DNA from: CAVAWX01 sp963642995 | GTDB taxonomy: Bacteria; Actinomycetota; Coriobacteriia; Coriobacteriales; QAMH01 | DNA: 64,000 nucleotides | Reading direction: 5' to 3' | Assembly: GCA_963642995.1 (NCBI GenBank) | Contig: CAVIIZ010000002.1 | Span: 1-64,000 of the forward strand | Part shown: positions 61,228 through 64,000 of the stretch, one piece after another | Layout of the letters: every line of letters starts with the position of its first letter | How positions within the stretch are numbered: position 1 is the first letter of the stretch | Notes under the pieces: model-generated | The model's input: only the letters and a program-made list of their open reading frames with translations | What the model was told of the DNA's origin: nothing | Databases searched by the model: none | Program-made: the position numbers and the translations under genes

Positions 61228-62529
61228 ATGCTCAGGCGCAAAGCTCTCGAACAGCTTGAAGAATGGTATGCAACGAAGACGAAGCAGGCCCTGCTCGTCA
61301 CCGGGGCAAGGCAGGTCGGCAAAACCTATCTTGTCCGCCACTTTGCGTCCCTGCACTGGGAAAACGTCGTGGAGCTGAACTTTTTCGAGAACGCCGAGGC
61401 GCGCCAGGCGGTCGAGTCGGCGACGAGCTCTGCCGAGTTGTTCATGCGTCTGACGGCGTTCGCGCAGGCACCTGTGGTGCCCGGCAAGACGGTGTTTTTC
61501 CTCGACGAGGTCCAGGAGTGCAAAGAGGCGCTGACCGCCATCAAGTTCTTGATGGAGCGCGGGGAATATGACTACATTCTCTCCGGGTCGCTGCTCGGCG
61601 TGGAACTCGAGGGGATCTCGTCGGCCCCTGTCGGCTACCTGAGCACTGTCAAGATGTACCCGCTCGATTTCGAGGAGTTCTGCTGGGCCAACAATCTCTC
61701 AGGCGATGTCATCGCCGTTGCGAGAAACACGTTTGCCGAAAGAACCCCCGTCGACGAGTTCGTGCATGCGCGCCTGCTGGGCCTGTTCCACCGCTATCTG
61801 ATCTCGGGCGGCATGCCCGACGCCGTCGTCGCGTTCACCGAGACAGACGATGTGAAGAAGGCGAGGACGGCGCAGGAGGCCATCGTCACCCAGTACCGTT
61901 GGGATATCAGCAAGTACGCGGGCGGCAGGGCGCGCGTCGTCCGCAGGATCTTCGACCTCATGCCCAGCGAGATAAGCCGCCAAGACAAGCGCTTCACGGT
62001 GTGCGACGTCGAGGGGGATTCGCATTTCGACCGCTACGACAACGATTTCATGTGGCTCACAGACGCCAACGTGGCGCTCGCGGCGTACAGCGTCCGCGAA
62101 CCCAGGTACCCGCTTGCGACGGCCCTCGAGGCGCCGAAGTTCAAGCTGTTCAGCTCGGACGTCGGGCTTTTGACCTACCAGTGCGGCTTGGATGTCGTGC
62201 GCGGGATATTGGGCGAGCGCGCCGACATCAACTTCGGCGCCGTCTACGAGAACGCCGTGGCGCAAGAGCTCGCGACGCATGGGCGGGGGCTTTACTACTT
62301 CAAGAATCGCGCGATGGGCGAGTTGGACTTCGTCGTCCAAACCGACGACGGCAGGGTCGTGCCGGTGGAGGTGAAGTCGGGTAAGGGGTACAGACGCCAT
62401 GTGGCGCTCGGGAAGGTGCTTTCCACCGCGAATTATGGAATCGAGGAAGCGCTCGTCTTGCACGAGGGCAATCTTTCGGTCGACGGAGCCGTGACGTATT
62501 GCCCGGTCTACATGGCGGCGTTTCTGTAA
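61228..62529 (+). CDS. AAA-type ATPase with DUF4143 domain
   Basis: This 433-residue protein is a homologue, not a copy, of the ATPase at 24760. The N-terminal P-loop is LVTGARQVGKTYL, Walker B VFFLDEVQECKEAL, and sensor ILSGSLLG. The middle contains ISRQDKRFTV-like DUF4143 sequence, and the C-terminal part has MGELDFVVQTDDGRVVPVEVKSGKGY with a D...E-x-K nuclease-like pattern. GGGGGG precedes the ATG. Upstream are the phased ATTGACAAA repeats, and downstream lies a truncated third copy. Function unknown; an accessory or defence-associated role is an inference. Confidence 0.9.
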   Translation: MLRRKALEQLEEWYATKTKQALLVTGARQVGKTYLVRHFASLHWENVVELNFFENAEARQAVESATSSAELFMRLTAFAQAPVVPGKTVFFLDEVQECKEALTAIKFLMERGEYDYILSGSLLGVELEGISSAPVGYLSTVKMYPLDFEEFCWANNLSGDVIAVARNTFAERTPVDEFVHARLLGLFHRYLISGGMPDAVVAFTETDDVKKARTAQEAIVTQYRWDISKYAGGRARVVRRIFDLMPSEISRQDKRFTVCDVEGDSHFDRYDNDFMWLTDANVALAAYSVREPRYPLATALEAPKFKLFSSDVGLLTYQCGLDVVRGILGERADINFGAVYENAVAQELATHGRGLYYFKNRAMGELDFVVQTDDGRVVPVEVKSGKGYRRHVALGKVLSTANYGIEEALVLHEGNLSVDGAVTYCPVYMAAFL

Positions 62530-62582
62530 GGGCCGACCGTCTTTTCCATGCCGTACAATCTGCTCGTACGAAGGCGGGTCTT

Positions 62583-63040
62583 GGGGCGGCGTCCGAAGCG
62601 AAGGGCGCGTGCCTACGCGCAGTCCCTTTCCGCAAACAGGGCCTTTTGCTCACGGGCGCCCGCCAAGTGGGCAAGACCACGCTCGTCAGGGATTTCGCCG
62701 CGAGAAATACGTCTCGAATCCGATGGAGGCGCGGCAGATAAAGATGGTCTACGAGGCCTTCGTCGCCCAAGAGCTGCGGGCAGCCGGATTCGCGCCGCAC
62801 TACTACTCCTCGAAAAAACGAGGCGAGCTGGATTTCGCGATTGAAGATAAGGCTACGGGCCGGGTGAGGCTGGTGGAGGTGAAATCCGGCAAGGACTACA
62901 AGCGGCACAGCGCCCTGTCCAAGCTCATTGAAAGCGGAGAGGCGCAAGACCCCGTGGTCTTGTGCAACGAAAACTACGCGGAGGCGGCCGGGCGGCGCTA
63001 TGTCCCGGTGTATGCGGCCTCGCTCCTCGGAAAGCTCTAG
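62583..63040 (+). pseudogene. truncated DUF4143 ATPase gene
   Basis: Two pieces of a third DUF4143 ATPase remain. Frame three around 62630-62710 encodes LLLTGARQVGKTTLVRDFAA. Frame two from about 62700 encodes MVYEAFVAQELRAAG, YYSSKKRGELDFAIEDKAT, VRLVEVKSGKDYKRHSAL and a normal C-terminus. The roughly 250 codons between P-loop and C-terminal domain are missing and the frame changes at the join. The tail is similar to, but not the same as, that of the intact gene upstream, so it is an older duplicate. Confidence 0.75.
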
Positions 63041-63107
63041 TGCGCCTCTAGTGCGCCGCGCCCGCACTCGCCCGCCCAGATTTTTCCGCGCAAGGGCGGC
63101 TTTCGGC

Positions 63108-63113
63108 TAGAAT
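63108..63113 (+). promoter_or_regulatory. -10 element of a leaderless lepA promoter
   Basis: GGCTAGAAT ends exactly seven bases before the lepA ATG at 63121, the same spacing as at the WecA/TagO-like gene. There is no Shine-Dalgarno sequence, so the mRNA should start at the A of the start codon. Confidence 0.6.
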
Positions 63114-63120
63114 AGCCCGC

Positions 63121-64000
63121 ATGGATCAGACACTCATCCGCAACTTCAGCATCATCGCGCACATCGACCACGGCAAGTCGACCATCGCCGACCGCATACT
63201 GGAGATGACGCATACCATCGCCTCGCGCGACATGACCGAGCAGGTGCTCGACAGCATGGACATCGAGCGCGAGCGCGGCATCACCATCAAGTCGCAGGCC
63301 GTCTCCGTGGACTACACGGCCGCCGACGGGCAGACCTACCTGTTCAACCTCATCGACACGCCCGGCCACGTGGACTTCACCTACGAGGTCTCGCGCAGCC
63401 TGGCCGCCTGCGAGGGCGCGGTGCTCGTGGTGGATTCCACCCAAGGCGTCGAGGCCCAGACCGTGGCAAACGCCCTCATGGCGATGAACGCGGATTTGGA
63501 GATCGTGCCTGCCATCAACAAGGTGGACCTGCCGGCGGCAGACCCCGAGCGCGTGCGCGGCGAGATAGAGGAGGGGCTCGCCATCCCGGCAGACGACGCG
63601 GTGCTCACCTCGGGCAAGTCGGGTTTGGGAGTGGCCGAGCTGCTGGAGGCCGTGGTCGCGCGCATCCCCGCGCCGCAAGGCGACGCCTCCGCGCCGCTCA
63701 AGGCGCTCGTATTCGACAGCTACTTCGACGCCTACCGCGGGGTCGTCGCCCTCGTGCGCGTGGTGGACGGCAGGCTGCGCGCGAAGGAGCGCCTGCGCTT
63801 CATGCAGACGCGCCACGAGTGCGAGGCCGAGGAGGTGGGCGTGCGCCGCCCTGCCGAGACGGCCGTAGACGAGCTGGCGGCCGGCGAGGTGGGATATCTC
63901 GTCACCGGCCTGAAAGACCCCAAGCTCGTGAAGGTGGGCGACACCGTCACCCTCGCCCGCGAGCAGGCCGCAGAGCCGCTGCCGGGGTATCGCGAGGTAA
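63121..64000 (+). CDS. lepA: elongation factor 4 (LepA), N-terminal part
   Basis: LepA is a ribosome-binding translational GTPase. The 293 visible residues begin MDQTLIRNFSIIAHIDHGKST with the G1 motif, then DSMDIERERGITIKSQA (G2), NLIDTPGHVDF (G3) and INKVDLP (G4), and TSGKSG (G5) and run into domain II (IFDSYFDAYRGVV-like). The end of the window cuts the gene; about half of the usual 600 residues is missing. The spacing and sequence of the ERERGITIK and AACEGAVLVVD regions mark LepA rather than TypA/BipA. Confidence 0.95.
   Translation, partial: MDQTLIRNFSIIAHIDHGKSTIADRILEMTHTIASRDMTEQVLDSMDIERERGITIKSQAVSVDYTAADGQTYLFNLIDTPGHVDFTYEVSRSLAACEGAVLVVDSTQGVEAQTVANALMAMNADLEIVPAINKVDLPAADPERVRGEIEEGLAIPADDAVLTSGKSGLGVAELLEAVVARIPAPQGDASAPLKALVFDSYFDAYRGVVALVRVVDGRLRAKERLRFMQTRHECEAEEVGVRRPAETAVDELAAGEVGYLVTGLKDPKLVKVGDTVTLAREQAAEPLPGYREV

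Noticed and set aside
63121..64000. Identification as TypA/BipA
   Set aside because: The G2 region (DSMDIERERGITIKSQA) and the AACEGAVLVVDSTQGVEAQT segment match LepA.

Overview
The window is very GC-rich, gene-dense bacterial chromosome. The gene content points to an anaerobic Coriobacteriia actinobacterium, most likely Eggerthellaceae. The reasons are two DMSO-reductase-family molybdoenzymes with Fe-S and NrfD partners, many Fe-S proteins, a monoderm Tad pilus locus, the rapZ-yvcK-whiA cluster, leaderless promoters and Ala/Gly-rich tails on housekeeping enzymes. The assignment rests on content only; no rRNA or other taxonomic marker is present, and I saw no tRNA, rRNA or CRISPR array.

Layout. 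1-6.5 kb: end of an L,D-transpeptidase, a coiled-coil membrane protein, an FtrB-like Fe-S protein, trmL, metK and priA. 6.5-17.5 kb: the redox block. First comes a catalytic molybdoenzyme, an aromatic-repeat protein, a four-cluster ferredoxin subunit and an NrfD anchor, closed by a hairpin. Then comes a second run: a CCG-type Fe-S protein, a second molybdoenzyme interrupted by an in-frame TGA, a GT-A-fold transferase and a COG1964-type radical SAM enzyme. 17.6-24.6 kb: aldo/keto reductase, GNAT, a class I amidotransferase, a divergent leaderless pair (methyltransferase and WecA/TagO-like transferase) and uvrC. 24.7-27.1 kb: a small accessory island with a DUF4143 ATPase, a remnant of a type IIL restriction-modification enzyme and a YefM-YoeB pair. 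27.1-40.4 kb: rapZ-yvcK-whiA, a helical membrane-anchored protein, purB, a TSCPD protein, a Tat lipoprotein, a two-component system, purC, a basic membrane protein, an amidohydrolase and a small membrane protein, closed by a strong terminator. 40.7-49.6 kb: the Tad/Flp pilus operon. 49.6-60.6 kb: NUDIX, purE, an orphan protein, a THEP1-like NTPase, truA, a heterodimeric ABC exporter, a HAD phosphatase, a clusterless MutY homologue, pheA and a DUF308 membrane protein. 60.6-64 kb: decayed genes, a DUF4143 ATPase behind phased 33-bp repeats, a truncated DUF4143 copy and the start of lepA.

How the genes work together. The first molybdoenzyme set is a complete respiratory complex: substrate site, electron wire and quinone-facing anchor. 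The second set has no dedicated anchor, but a heterodisulfide-reductase-like Fe-S protein could link it to thiol or quinone redox pools. Its two extra enzymes, transferase and radical SAM, suggest a biosynthetic or maturation role that I cannot assign to a known pathway. The sequence has two assembly gaps, 9181-9190 and 60381-60447, and each falls inside or beside a coding region.
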